Origin: Bacillota bacterium
GTDB taxonomy: Bacteria > Bacillota > Clostridia > Christensenellales > Aristaeellaceae
NCBI GenBank assembly: GCA_029548395.1
Contig: JAKPNM010000053.1
Span: forward strand, 1 to 64,000
Reading direction: 5' to 3'
DNA: 64,000 nucleotides
The notes under the pieces were generated by a model, which saw nothing but the letters and a program-made list of their open reading frames with translations, had not been told where the DNA came from and ran no database searches. The position numbers were made by a program, and so were the translations under genes. Positions 50,750-59,761 of the stretch are shown here, in pieces (the first letter of the stretch is position 1; each line of letters opens with the position of its first letter).

Positions 50750-52996
50750 CTATTTGATCAGCAGCAGCGCCAGCAGCACCACCAGGCCGAGGGCGAACAG
50801 AATCAATCCAAAGGACAGCGTGCGAAGCAACCTGCGTACAGTGTCCCGGAAGGTGGTCCATACCGCGGCGTACAGGTACACATAGTGATTGGGATCCTTG
50901 GGCGCAAGGCCAAAGGCGCGGCGTGACAGGTAGTTGATGCGTCCGGAAAAGCGGCCCAGCGCGAAGGTGATTCGGTTGCCCGCCGGGGGATAGACGGGAA
51001 TCTCAGAGGTGCGTTTGAATACAGTGCGCATCAACAACAGCGTTACACTGTCCACCAACGACTCCAGCAATCGTGACAGAAAGGTAAATACCACATTCAA
51101 TGCGGGGAAGACCCGCTCAATGGCGCCCAGCGGGATGGCGATGGCATAGCCCAGCTTGACCGCAAACTGCATCACCCGCTCAATGGCGCCCAACGGGATG
51201 GCGATGGCATACCCCAGCTTGACCGTAAACGGAAATAGCTTCTCAATGGCGCCCAGTGGAATGGCGATGGCATACCCCTGCTTGACCAATGCCTTCACCA
51301 TTGGGCGGTAGAGCCTGTCCTCCATGTCCAGCCAGGCAGGCCAGCGGTTCAGATGAATGCTTTGGCCGTCGTCATCCTTGCCGCTGAGCCAGCGCTGCAC
51401 AAACAGCGCATAGAAGACAATGCCCAGCACAAGGGACTTGCCGCCGCCTGAAAGGTTGACCCAAGCCAGGTAATCCACAGCGTGCGCCGGCTCATGAGCC
51501 TTCAGGAAAGGCAAAGAGCGGTTGGCAAGCTCAGTGAGCGGGCCCTGAGGGAAGAGGCCCAACACGAACAGCACAAGGGCTGAGCCACCCAAGGCAAAGG
51601 CTGACAAGGGAGTCATGGAAGCGCCCATCCGGTCATATTCTTCCTGCCGGGTGGGGTGCTTTTGCACAAAGATGGTGATGAACAGCTTAAGCATGTAGCA
51701 GAAGGTCAGCCCGCCTGTAATGACAAACAGCCATTCCGCGATCTGATAGAGAAGGGCGTTTTGGCCCAGATCCTGCACATGGACGATGTATTCAATCATG
51801 CTCTCGTGCAGCAGGGTCTTGGACGCGTAGCCGCTGAAGAAGGGGATGCCGCTGATGGAGGCTGTGCCAACCAGGAAGATCAGCATCAGGCCTGGCTTGC
51901 GCCGGCCATAGCCCCGCACCTCGTTGAGGTCCAGGGTATGGGTGTTCAGGTAGACAACGCCTGCCGCCATGAAAAGCGCCAGCTTGATCAGGCTGTGGTT
52001 GAGCATGTGCAGCACGGTGCCCTGCGCAGCCAGGGCGTTGTGTTCGCCCAGAAGGCAGGAGGTCCCGGTGCCAAACAGGATAAAACCGATTTGGCTCATG
52101 GACGAACAGGCCAGCGTGCGCTTCAGGTCGATGGAAAACAATGCCAGCACCGCGCCCAGCAGCATGTTGATCAGGCCCAGCCCCAGCAGCAGCTGTCCCC
52201 AGGTCAAATCTGCGGCAAACAGCCGGATGGACAATACAAGAATGCCATAAATGCCCACCTTGGTCAAAACGCCGCTCAGCAGCGCGCTGGCCGGGGCCGG
52301 CGCGACCGGGTGCGCCTTGGGCAGCCACACATGCAGCGGGAACATGCCGGCCTTGGCGCCGAAACCGGCCAAAATCAGTATGCCGGGAAGGTAAAGGCTT
52401 TTCCTGGGCATCCCATCAAGCGCGCCGGCCAGTTCCTCAAAGCGCAGGGTACCGGTCTTGCCGTAGAGCATCATCAGGCCCATCAGCATGGCCATGCCGC
52501 CCAGGATGGCGATGGCCAGGTAAGTCTGCCCGGCGCGCATCGCTCCGGGGGTTTGCTCATGGATGACCCAGCAGTAGCTGGTGAAGGAGAGGACTTCAAA
52601 AAACATGAAGGTTGTAATCAGGTCATCCGACAGGAAGACCCCCATGGTGGCGCCCAGGGTCATCAGGGTAAACAGCGCATAGCGCCCCTGCGCGTGTCCG
52701 TGGCGAAAATACTGCGGGCTGAACAGCGAGGTCATCAGCCACATGAAGGCGGCCACCAGCGCGTACAGCGTGCGGAAGCCGTCTCCGCGCAGGAAAAGCC
52801 CATGTCCGATGACGCCTGCAGCGCTGAAGGCGGCGGTTTGATCTCCCAGGAAGAGCGTTAGCGCCAGGGCGAACTCAGCCAGTGTGACCGCGCACATGAA
52901 CCACAGTCCAAGTGCCGGTTTTCGCTTGCTGAGCATATAGGCCGGAGTTGCTGCAAGGAAGGGCAGCGCGACCAGGACAGGTAAAATCCAAGGCAT
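50750..52996 (-). CDS. NuoL/MrpA-type antiporter subunit with C-terminal repeats
   Basis: A 748-residue multispan protein, the longest of four antiporter-like subunits in this operon. The proton-channel residues are in FFEVLSFTSYCW (Glu), GFGAKAGMFPLHVWLPKAHPVAPAPASALLSGVLTKVGIY (two Lys) and HSLIKLALF. Beyond the usual core of about 14 helices it continues for some 200 residues, where a 21-residue unit (KLGYAIAIPLGAIERV plus five variable residues) occurs three times in tandem (about residues 565-628). A lone last helix follows. The tail may act like the lateral helix of NuoL. The start at 52996 has AGGAGGTGG upstream. It is the last gene of the operon. Confidence 0.88.
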   Translation of the reverse strand: MPWILPVLVALPFLAATPAYMLSKRKPALGLWFMCAVTLAEFALALTLFLGDQTAAFSAAGVIGHGLFLRGDGFRTLYALVAAFMWLMTSLFSPQYFRHGHAQGRYALFTLMTLGATMGVFLSDDLITTFMFFEVLSFTSYCWVIHEQTPGAMRAGQTYLAIAILGGMAMLMGLMMLYGKTGTLRFEELAGALDGMPRKSLYLPGILILAGFGAKAGMFPLHVWLPKAHPVAPAPASALLSGVLTKVGIYGILVLSIRLFAADLTWGQLLLGLGLINMLLGAVLALFSIDLKRTLACSSMSQIGFILFGTGTSCLLGEHNALAAQGTVLHMLNHSLIKLALFMAAGVVYLNTHTLDLNEVRGYGRRKPGLMLIFLVGTASISGIPFFSGYASKTLLHESMIEYIVHVQDLGQNALLYQIAEWLFVITGGLTFCYMLKLFITIFVQKHPTRQEEYDRMGASMTPLSAFALGGSALVLFVLGLFPQGPLTELANRSLPFLKAHEPAHAVDYLAWVNLSGGGKSLVLGIVFYALFVQRWLSGKDDDGQSIHLNRWPAWLDMEDRLYRPMVKALVKQGYAIAIPLGAIEKLFPFTVKLGYAIAIPLGAIERVMQFAVKLGYAIAIPLGAIERVFPALNVVFTFLSRLLESLVDSVTLLLMRTVFKRTSEIPVYPPAGNRITFALGRFSGRINYLSRRAFGLAPKDPNHYVYLYAAVWTTFRDTVRRLLRTLSFGLILFALGLVVLLALLLIK
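51113..51301 (-). repeat. three tandem 63-bp in-frame repeats
   Basis: The units start at 51113, 51176 and 51239 on the plus strand. Their first 50 or so bases are nearly identical and the last dozen vary. Each encodes 21 residues, GYAIAIPLGAIE being shared by all three copies. Confidence 0.92.
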
Positions 52997-53009
52997 TACG
53001 CACCACCTC

Positions 53010-54452
53010 CTATATCGCGCCCAAGGCGGTTTGGTAGAGGAAATCAAGCAAGGGGCCGCTGTAAAAACTCAGAGCGATGATCATCGCGCTCAGGACAAGC
53101 AGGGTGACATAAAAGCCGGACTCAACCTTTTGGGGTGCCGGAATCACAGGCGGCCGTGTATACATGGTGACAGCAGGCACGATAAGGTATATGCCGGTCA
53201 GAACTGCGCTGATCAGCAGCGCGCTCACACCCAATAGCGGCAGCAATCCGCCGGAGAGAATGGCGGCTTCGGCAAGTGACCACTTGCTGACAAAGCCGAT
53301 CAGGGGCGGGATGCCGGTCATGGCCAGGGAACCGATGACAAACACCACAGCCAGGACCGGCAGGGCCTTGGCGATACCGCGAACGTCCTCTATATAATAT
53401 GCGTGGGCACGCCGGTTGAACACACCCACCACCAGGAACAGGGCGATTTTCATCAGCGCGTGGAAGACCAGGTGCATTAGCCCGGCATAAAGCCCCTGCG
53501 CACTCATCAGCAAGGCGCCAAAGAGGATGTAGGAGAGGTTTGCGACTGTTGAATAGGCCAGGCGGCGCTTGAGATGCCTTTCCTTCAGCGCCATGGCACT
53601 GCCGAACACAATGGTAAAAGCGCTTAGCGCCAGGGAAACATACTGCGCATAACTGCCTTCCAACACGCTGGTCCCAAAGCTGAAATAGGTCACGCGGATA
53701 ATTGCGAATACGCCGGACTTGACCACGGCTACGGCATGCAGCAAGGCGGTGACCGGCGTAGGCGCCACTGCGGCGGTGGGCAGCCAGCCGTGCACCGGGA
53801 AGATGGCCGCCTTGACTCCAAAGCCCAAAAAACACAACAGGTAGCCCAGTTGCAGCTGCACAGTGTGCTGCGATCCCACGCCGACAAACAATCCGCCGGG
53901 CAGGAAATCCGTGCCGCCCCCAAAATACACCAGGTAGACCAGGCCGATAAAGGCGAAGGCCGAGCCGCCCAGGGAATAGTACAGGTATTTCAACCCTGCT
54001 TTGACTGACTTGGCCGAGCCGCTATGCAGCACCAGGGGCAGGGTGGACAGGGTCATCAGCTCGTAGAAGATATACAGCGTCAGCAGATTGGCGCTCATCG
54101 CGATGCCCAGCGTCACCCCGTAGCTCATCTGAAAGAAGGTGAAAAAGGAGGTCTGGTTAACCGCGTCCTTCATGTAGCTGAGCGCATACAGCAGAGTCAG
54201 CGGCCACAGCAGGGCAATGACCGCGCTGAACACCTTTCCCAGGTCATCCAGGTGCAGGGAAATGCTCAGCTTCTTGTTCAGGCTGATCAACTCAAGCTGC
54301 GTGAAATCACCTGTCAGCGCTATCGCAACCAGCACACTGGTCAGCAGTGTGCAAACCATCATGTACAGGTTGCGCGCCCTGGCTTTCAGCCGCATGACCG
54401 GCAGCAGCACCCCTGTGACGATGGGCAGAATTATTGCAAGGATCAGGATCAT
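53010..54452 (-). CDS. MrpD/NuoN-type antiporter subunit (third large subunit)
   Basis: A 480-residue protein of about 14 membrane helices in the proton-conducting antiporter family. Channel residues: FYELMTLSTLPLVLHSGS (Glu), GFGVKAAIFPVHGWLPTAAVAPTPVTALLHAVAVVKSGVFAI (Lys pair) and HALMKIALF. KRRLAYSTVANLSYI is the typical loop. HAVAVVKSG is the standard NuoL/NuoM form. It is separated from the preceding subunit gene by 8 bases and from the last by 13. Which ion it carries (Na+ or K+ against H+) cannot be read from sequence. Confidence 0.92.
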   Translation of the reverse strand: MILILAIILPIVTGVLLPVMRLKARARNLYMMVCTLLTSVLVAIALTGDFTQLELISLNKKLSISLHLDDLGKVFSAVIALLWPLTLLYALSYMKDAVNQTSFFTFFQMSYGVTLGIAMSANLLTLYIFYELMTLSTLPLVLHSGSAKSVKAGLKYLYYSLGGSAFAFIGLVYLVYFGGGTDFLPGGLFVGVGSQHTVQLQLGYLLCFLGFGVKAAIFPVHGWLPTAAVAPTPVTALLHAVAVVKSGVFAIIRVTYFSFGTSVLEGSYAQYVSLALSAFTIVFGSAMALKERHLKRRLAYSTVANLSYILFGALLMSAQGLYAGLMHLVFHALMKIALFLVVGVFNRRAHAYYIEDVRGIAKALPVLAVVFVIGSLAMTGIPPLIGFVSKWSLAEAAILSGGLLPLLGVSALLISAVLTGIYLIVPAVTMYTRPPVIPAPQKVESGFYVTLLVLSAMIIALSFYSGPLLDFLYQTALGAI

Positions 54453-54460
54453 GTCGCTCC

Positions 54461-55948
54461 TTAGAACAGGGTGTTGGCCAGGCTGGTGAACACCTCGATC
54501 ATGAAGCCCGGGAAGATGCCCAGCAGCAGGATGGCCAATGTGAGGATGGTGATGGGGATCATCATCATCAGCGGCGGATCCTTCTTTTCATATGCGATGG
54601 CTGCAGCTTCGCCCTGAGCCATGCCGCCAAAGAAGGAGGATACGCTCGGCGGCAGCAGGTAGGCCGCGGTCAGCATCGCGGAAATCAGCAGCACAACAGG
54701 GACCAGCCAGCTGAATACCGGCGTGTTGGTAATCAGCGCGCCTTCAGCGATGTACCACTTGGCGATAAAGCCGCCCAGCGGCGGGATGCCCACCAGGGAG
54801 ATCGCGCAGATGGTAAACATCCACATGGTCCAGGGCATGCTCTTGCCCAGATTGTGCATTTCGTCTACCCGTGTGACGCCGGCCTGGAGGATGATGGCGC
54901 CGGCGCACAGGAACAGGGCGTCCTTGGTCAGCGCGTGAAATACCATCTGCAGCAGCGCACCATCCAGCGCCATGGTGTCCAGAATGAACACGCCGCACAG
55001 GACATAGCTCACCTGGGAGACGCTGGAATAGGCCAGGCGTTTCTTGAGGACTTTTTCCCGCAATGCCAGCATAGAGCCCATGAATACCGTGATGGTGGCG
55101 CAGCTGAGCAAGGTCCACTGCACCCAGGTGCCGCGCAGGTAATCCGGACCAATGACGTAAAAGATCATCCGGAAGATACACAATACGCCTGCCTTGGTGA
55201 TCACGCCGGAGAGCACTGCGCTGGCGGGAGACGGCGCGACCGGGTGGGCTGTTGGCAGCCAGCCGTGCATGGGGAACATACCGGCCTTGGTGCCAAAGCC
55301 AATCAGGGTAACCAGCAGGATGACCTGAAAGGCCGTGTGAGGGAGATTCAGCTGTTCGACCAGGAGTGAGCCGCCCTCCACAAAGTAAGGCGACGCGATA
55401 TTGGGGGTCAGCATGAAGATGCCCAGCAGGCCCATGGTAGCGCCGGCGACGGAATAAATCAGGTACTTGATGCCCGCGGCGACCGCCTCCTTGGTGCGGC
55501 TGTGCAGTACCATGGGCATGGAGATGAAGGTCATCATCTCAAAGAAGAGATACATCGTCACCATCGTGCCCGACAGCGTCAGCGCCATCAGGGAAGCCAG
55601 GGTCATCAGATAGAAGGCATAATAGGATTTCTCGTTTTGTTCATGCTTCATGTAGCTGAAAGAATAGAAGCCCGAGATGGTCCACATCAGCGCCATCACA
55701 GCCGAGAACACCCTGCTGGTGCCGTCTGAGCGCAGCGCGATGGGCAGCTGCTTGGTCATCTCAAACAGCACCAGGGTGCGTTCCGCGTCCAGCGCAATCA
55801 GCAGCACCACAATGCACTCCAGCACCATGATTACACCAACAAAGAAGCACCGCTCTTCCCTGCGCTCGTTCAGCCAGGGCATAAAAACCACCATCAATGA
55901 GCCGATGGCAGGCAGCAGGATTGCGACCAGCAGCAATAATCCTTCCAT
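54461..55948 (-). CDS. MrpD-type antiporter subunit (second large subunit)
   Basis: A 495-residue protein of the same family with FFEMMTFISMPMVLHSRT (Glu), GFGTKAGMFPMHGWLPTAHPVAPSPASAVLSGVITKAGV (two Lys), KKRLAYSSVSQVSYVL and HALTKDALFLCAG. All ion-path residues appear intact. It differs from its neighbours enough that the subunits must be old duplicates, as in complex I and Mrp. It lies 16 bases after the first large subunit gene. Confidence 0.92.
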   Translation of the reverse strand: MEGLLLLVAILLPAIGSLMVVFMPWLNERREERCFFVGVIMVLECIVVLLIALDAERTLVLFEMTKQLPIALRSDGTSRVFSAVMALMWTISGFYSFSYMKHEQNEKSYYAFYLMTLASLMALTLSGTMVTMYLFFEMMTFISMPMVLHSRTKEAVAAGIKYLIYSVAGATMGLLGIFMLTPNIASPYFVEGGSLLVEQLNLPHTAFQVILLVTLIGFGTKAGMFPMHGWLPTAHPVAPSPASAVLSGVITKAGVLCIFRMIFYVIGPDYLRGTWVQWTLLSCATITVFMGSMLALREKVLKKRLAYSSVSQVSYVLCGVFILDTMALDGALLQMVFHALTKDALFLCAGAIILQAGVTRVDEMHNLGKSMPWTMWMFTICAISLVGIPPLGGFIAKWYIAEGALITNTPVFSWLVPVVLLISAMLTAAYLLPPSVSSFFGGMAQGEAAAIAYEKKDPPLMMMIPITILTLAILLLGIFPGFMIEVFTSLANTLF

Positions 55949-55964
55949 ACTTCACCAATCCTCC

Positions 55965-57461
55965 TTAAGAAAAAGTCTTTAACCCAGTTTCGATCAAACG
56001 CATAATTGGCTCAGAACCAATCCCCAGGTATAAAATATACAGCATGGAAACAAAAAGTGCGCCCGCAGCTGACGGAGACATTTTTTCTGACGGCGGATAC
56101 ACCATGTCCTGCGCGGGCTTGCGGTAAATGGATACCACCGTGTGCAGGAAATAAATGCCGTTGAGCAGGGTGCTGACTGCCAGAGCCACCAGCACCAGCG
56201 CGCGCATCCACCCGCCAAAGGCCATGCCCGCGATGGCCAGGTTCAGCTTGACGATAAACCCGCCCGTAAAGGGAATGCCCACCATGCTCATGGCCGCTAC
56301 GGTAAACACGATGCCTGCAGGGATGTTGCGGTAACCGGCGCCGTGCAAATAGCGGAAGCGCTTGCGGTCGCCGGAAACATTGATCAACTCATAGGTAGCC
56401 AGGAACAGCAGGGACTTGACGGCGGCATGTGCCAGCATCTGGAACATCGCTGCCTCTGTGCCGGCAGCGCTGCCCATGCCCAGACCCATGTAAATATAGC
56501 CGATTTGGGCGACTGAAGAATAGGCGATCATCCTCCGGATGTCACGCTGGCTGATGGCTATGACAGAGCCGATGATCATACCGGCAACCCCGCACACAAA
56601 CAGGAAAGGGCTGATCTGCTGGGAGATGATGATGTCCATCCCGATTACCCGGTAAAAAAACTTGACCATCACAAAAATATAAGCCTTGCTGATGATCCCG
56701 CTGAGGATGGCGCTGCTCAGCGGCGGCGCGAAGGCATAGGTGTCCGGGGCCCAGACATGGAAGGGAAACATTGCGCTTTTGATGGCCAGCGCGGCGGTAA
56801 TCAGCGCGATGACCACGGTCAGCGGCCCCAGGTATTGACCGCTGTCCACAATCTGTCGCACTGCCTCGCTCAGTGGCACCATCAGCAGATGCCCTGTGAT
56901 GCCGTACAGCATGGAAATACCCAGCAGCAGCAAGCCCGAGCCAAACAGATGCATGATCATGTAACGCGTGATGGCGACCAACGTATGCCCGTTTTGCCGC
57001 ACAGCCACCAGCGCGCAGGAGGCAATGGTCATGATCTCAATGAAAACGTACACGGTGAACAGGTCATTGGTATAAATCAACACCAGCACGGCAGCCAGAG
57101 CCAAATCCACCATGATGCAGTACAGGTTGCTCTTTTTTTCGCTGACAAAGCAGGGCATGCGCTCAAAGCCTGGGATTAGGCTGACCAGCAGCACAGCTGA
57201 GAATCCGGTAGCCATCAGGGCTTCCAGACGGCCGATGCGAATCTCATTGCCCCAGGGGGCCGGGAAATGACCCATAATATAGGGGTAGGAATCATCCAGC
57301 GACATGGTCAGGGACAGGGCCATCGCGCTGAGGACCAGTACTGTACCGGTCACCAAAAAGGTGACCATGCGCGCGACGCGAGGCTTGAAAACCGAGGTAA
57401 AGATGCCCGCCGACATGCATAGCAGGATGCTGATAAAGGGGAAATTGTGAACGAGGCTCAT
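55965..57461 (-). CDS. MrpD/MbhH-type antiporter subunit (first large subunit)
   Basis: A 498-residue antiporter-like protein. The channel motifs are VFIEIMTIASCALVA (Glu), LAIKSAMFPFHVWAPDTYAFAPPLSSAILSGIISKAYIF (two Lys), QRDIRRMIAYSSVAQIGYIYMG and HAAVKSLLFL. The APDTYAFAPPLSSAILSGI form is like the MrpD/MbhH branch of membrane-bound hydrogenase and Mrp complexes. It follows mnhC with a 1-base overlap, the usual C-D order of Mrp operons. Confidence 0.93.
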   Translation of the reverse strand: MSLVHNFPFISILLCMSAGIFTSVFKPRVARMVTFLVTGTVLVLSAMALSLTMSLDDSYPYIMGHFPAPWGNEIRIGRLEALMATGFSAVLLVSLIPGFERMPCFVSEKKSNLYCIMVDLALAAVLVLIYTNDLFTVYVFIEIMTIASCALVAVRQNGHTLVAITRYMIMHLFGSGLLLLGISMLYGITGHLLMVPLSEAVRQIVDSGQYLGPLTVVIALITAALAIKSAMFPFHVWAPDTYAFAPPLSSAILSGIISKAYIFVMVKFFYRVIGMDIIISQQISPFLFVCGVAGMIIGSVIAISQRDIRRMIAYSSVAQIGYIYMGLGMGSAAGTEAAMFQMLAHAAVKSLLFLATYELINVSGDRKRFRYLHGAGYRNIPAGIVFTVAAMSMVGIPFTGGFIVKLNLAIAGMAFGGWMRALVLVALAVSTLLNGIYFLHTVVSIYRKPAQDMVYPPSEKMSPSAAGALFVSMLYILYLGIGSEPIMRLIETGLKTFS

Positions 57462-57835
57462 CAGGCGTCCTCCCCTCTGGCCAACAGGGCGATCTCATCA
57501 ATGTCCAGCGTGTGGTAGCGCCGATACAGGCGGATGGTCAGCGCCAGCATGATCGCGGTAAAGCTGACGGAGACCACAATGCCCGTAAGCACCAGTCCGG
57601 TTGGGACAGGGTTGATATAGGCGGTGACCTCCAGGACCCCATCGGTTACAATGGGCGCCTTGCGGCCCTGAATATAGCCCATGGACGCCAAAAACAGATA
57701 GACAGAGGTGTCCATGATGTTCAGACCGATGATCTTGCGGATCAGGTTGCGCTGCAGCAATAAGATGGAAAAGCCGATGACAAACAGGATGACAGACACT
57801 GTTTGCTCCAGGTTTTCATACAGCAGTTGCCACAT
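57461..57835 (-). CDS. mrpC: MrpC/NuoK-like subunit
   Basis: A 124-residue three-helix protein. IGFSILLLQRNLIRKIIGLNIMDTSVYLF and NPVPTGLVLTGIVVSVSFTAIMLAL match MrpC/MnhC/NuoK, with the NPxPxALVLTxIVV block well kept. Part of the Mrp-type cation/H+ antiporter operon, between the MbhE-MrpB fusion (2-base gap) and the first large subunit. Confidence 0.92.
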   Translation of the reverse strand: MWQLLYENLEQTVSVILFVIGFSILLLQRNLIRKIIGLNIMDTSVYLFLASMGYIQGRKAPIVTDGVLEVTAYINPVPTGLVLTGIVVSVSFTAIMLALTIRLYRRYHTLDIDEIALLARGEDA

Positions 57836-57837
57836 GC

Positions 57838-58857
57838 TTACAGCCCTCCTTTGCGGAAGAGCGCGTAGAAGACATACATCGTGCAGGCTACCACCATGCC
57901 CACAGCGATATTCAGCGGCATGATCAGCCCGCTGGACAGGATGGCGCCCGGGGTACCCAAGGGGATGCCGCTGGGCAGGCCGTTGGCGCCCATATAAAAG
58001 GCATAGGCCTTGGCCAGCGCATAAAAGCTCAGCGAGAAGAAGCTGACCCAGGTAAAAGTCTTGGTGGTGAAAAAGCGTCCGGCCTTCTCAAAGCCGAAGG
58101 CCACCAGGTACAAAATCAGACCGGCGCTGACGATGGCCCCGCCGGAGAAGCCGCCGCCGGGGGACAGGTGACCGTTGAGTATGATATAGATCCCGTACAG
58201 CAGGATGATCGGCGTCAGTACCATCGCGCTGCCTTGCAGGATACGGTCATCGCGCGGCTCATAGTGCCGGTCATCGGACTCTGCAGCAATCAGTTCCTGA
58301 GCGGGGTTGCCTTCCTTGTCATGGTCAATGCGCAGCAAAATCAATACCGCGCTGGCTGCGATGAACAACACCGTGCTCTCACCCAGGGTGTCAAAGGCGC
58401 GGTAGTCCAGAATCATGCCTGCAACGATGTTGACCGCGCCGGTTTCATCCAGCCCCTTTTCGATATAGCGCGCGGAAACTTCATTGGCGCCCGGGGTGGC
58501 AGGGTCGCCAAAGCGCGGCATCAGGGCCACGGTTTCCAACAGAAAAACCATCATCATCAGACCCAGGACCAGCGCCAAGGCGACATAGAGCCGGGAGATT
58601 GCCTTGCGTCCCCTGGTTCTCATCCATACAAGCAGGTTATGCTGGTCCAGCCGTTCAATCGCAATGCTGCGCTCATGCTGGCGGCTGTCGATGGCTGCTT
58701 GTTGAGCTTCCAGCGCCTCTTCATAATCAAACCGGGGGGGTGGCGGGCTTGAGATCTTTTCAGCAATCTCGTCATCCAGCGCCAGGAAGCCCTTGTAAAA
58801 CCACCGGCGAACGCGGGCCTGAGGGCGCGATTCCCAGTCACTTCTGCGCTTGCTCAT
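57838..58857 (-). CDS. MbhE-MrpB fusion subunit with soluble N-terminal region
   Basis: A 339-residue protein. Residues 1-90 are charged and cytoplasmic (rich in E, Q and R). Then comes an MbhE-like part (about 90-180) with VNIVAGMILDYRAFDTLGESTVLFIAA, and the MnhB/MrpB domain (about 205-339) with ILYGIYIILNGHLSPGGGFSGGAIVSAGLIL. In Mrp proper, MbhE corresponds to the C-terminal end of MrpA. Here it is fused to MrpB, leaving MrpA split among separate genes. The soluble N-terminus is not part of the usual families. It overlaps mbhD by 20 bases. Confidence 0.88.
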   Translation of the reverse strand: MSKRRSDWESRPQARVRRWFYKGFLALDDEIAEKISSPPPPRFDYEEALEAQQAAIDSRQHERSIAIERLDQHNLLVWMRTRGRKAISRLYVALALVLGLMMMVFLLETVALMPRFGDPATPGANEVSARYIEKGLDETGAVNIVAGMILDYRAFDTLGESTVLFIAASAVLILLRIDHDKEGNPAQELIAAESDDRHYEPRDDRILQGSAMVLTPIILLYGIYIILNGHLSPGGGFSGGAIVSAGLILYLVAFGFEKAGRFFTTKTFTWVSFFSLSFYALAKAYAFYMGANGLPSGIPLGTPGAILSSGLIMPLNIAVGMVVACTMYVFYALFRKGGL

Positions 58858-59104
58858 GCTCGCTGTCTCCTTTAATCGCGTGAATTTTTTTGAGTGTCAC
58901 GAAGAACAGAACGCTGGTAATTCCTGCGCCCACAGCCGCTTCCGTGATGGCCAGGTCAGGGCTTTCCAGAAACATCCAGATCACCGCCATGATCAGACTG
59001 TAGGCCATGTAGACGATCAGGGAGGTCAGCAGGTTGCGCGTGAGCGCCACGGCCAGCGAGCAGATGATCAGCATGCCCAGCAAGGCGATGTGGACAAAGT
59101 TCAT
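58838..59104 (-). CDS. mbhD: MbhD-like (DUF4040) subunit
   Basis: An 88-residue three-helix protein. LTSLIVYMAYSLIMAVIWMFLESPDLAITEAAVGAGITSVLFF is the DUF4040/MbhD signature and corresponds to a piece of the MrpA C-terminal domain. It overlaps mrpG by 4 bases upstream and the MbhE-MrpB gene by 20 bases downstream. It connects the small subunits to the large antiporter modules. Confidence 0.9.
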   Translation of the reverse strand: MNFVHIALLGMLIICSLAVALTRNLLTSLIVYMAYSLIMAVIWMFLESPDLAITEAAVGAGITSVLFFVTLKKIHAIKGDSEHEQAQK

Positions 59105-59445
59105 TCGTTATCCTCCTCTGCGGGCGTACCGGGTGGCGGGGGTAATTGCTGCCACATCGGGTTGATGGTGACTTCCAGCCGGGCGATCAGGTGGCTGTTG
59201 ACCGGGCTTGCAAACCACAGGAAGACAATGATGAGCAGCAGCTTGAGCACTGTCCAGATATCCGGCGCGCTGAAAGTCAGCCCCAGCAGGCAAAATAGGA
59301 GGCCCAGGGTATCGCCCATCGCCGCTGCGTGCATGCGGTTGAGCACATAGTCAAACTTGTATACGCCAATCACCGAGGTGATCAGAATGATGATGCCGCT
59401 GAGCAGAAAGCCGGTTGTCAGCAAGAAACGAAGCCAGTCAAGCAT
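59101..59445 (-). CDS. mrpG: MrpG subunit
   Basis: A 114-residue protein with three helices. FKFDYVLNRMHAAAMGDTLGLLFCLLGL-like YKFDYVLNRMHAAAMGDTLG and SPVNSHLIARLEV are diagnostic for MnhG/MrpG. I start at ATG 59445 after CAGGAGC; upstream in-frame codons belong to mrpF. It overlaps mrpF by 8 bases. The tail ends with proline- and acid-rich residues. Confidence 0.9.
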   Translation of the reverse strand: MLDWLRFLLTTGFLLSGIIILITSVIGVYKFDYVLNRMHAAAMGDTLGLLFCLLGLTFSAPDIWTVLKLLLIIVFLWFASPVNSHLIARLEVTINPMWQQLPPPPGTPAEEDNE

Positions 59446-59761
59446 GCTCCTGCCCCCCTTGCTGAGCCTGAGCCTTTGCCTGGCGCTCCAGGAACACGCC
59501 CATGTAGATCTTGCACAGCACAACCACCGCCAGGAAGCTGATCATCGCGTAGAGCATGGAAACGTCCACCAGGCAGCTCGCATCAAGCATCAGCGCCACC
59601 ACGCCTACCATGATGATGATCTGGGTGCCAATCATGTTGATAGCGACAATGCGGTCAGCAATGGTGGGTCCATTAATGGCGCGGATGAAACAGGCGATAA
59701 TCAACACAGACAGCACCACCAGGATGCCGCTGTATAGGATGCCATACGCGTCCTGCAGCAT
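59438..59761 (-). CDS. mrpF: MrpF subunit
   Basis: A 107-residue three-helix protein; IRAINGPTIADRIVAINMIGTQIIIMVGV is the MrpF/MnhF signature (R-x-GP-x3-DRI-x3-N). It shares one base with the mrpE stop and overlaps mrpG by 8 bases. Required with E and G for Mrp complex function in other bacteria. Confidence 0.93.
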   Translation of the reverse strand: MLQDAYGILYSGILVVLSVLIIACFIRAINGPTIADRIVAINMIGTQIIIMVGVVALMLDASCLVDVSMLYAMISFLAVVVLCKIYMGVFLERQAKAQAQQGGQEHA

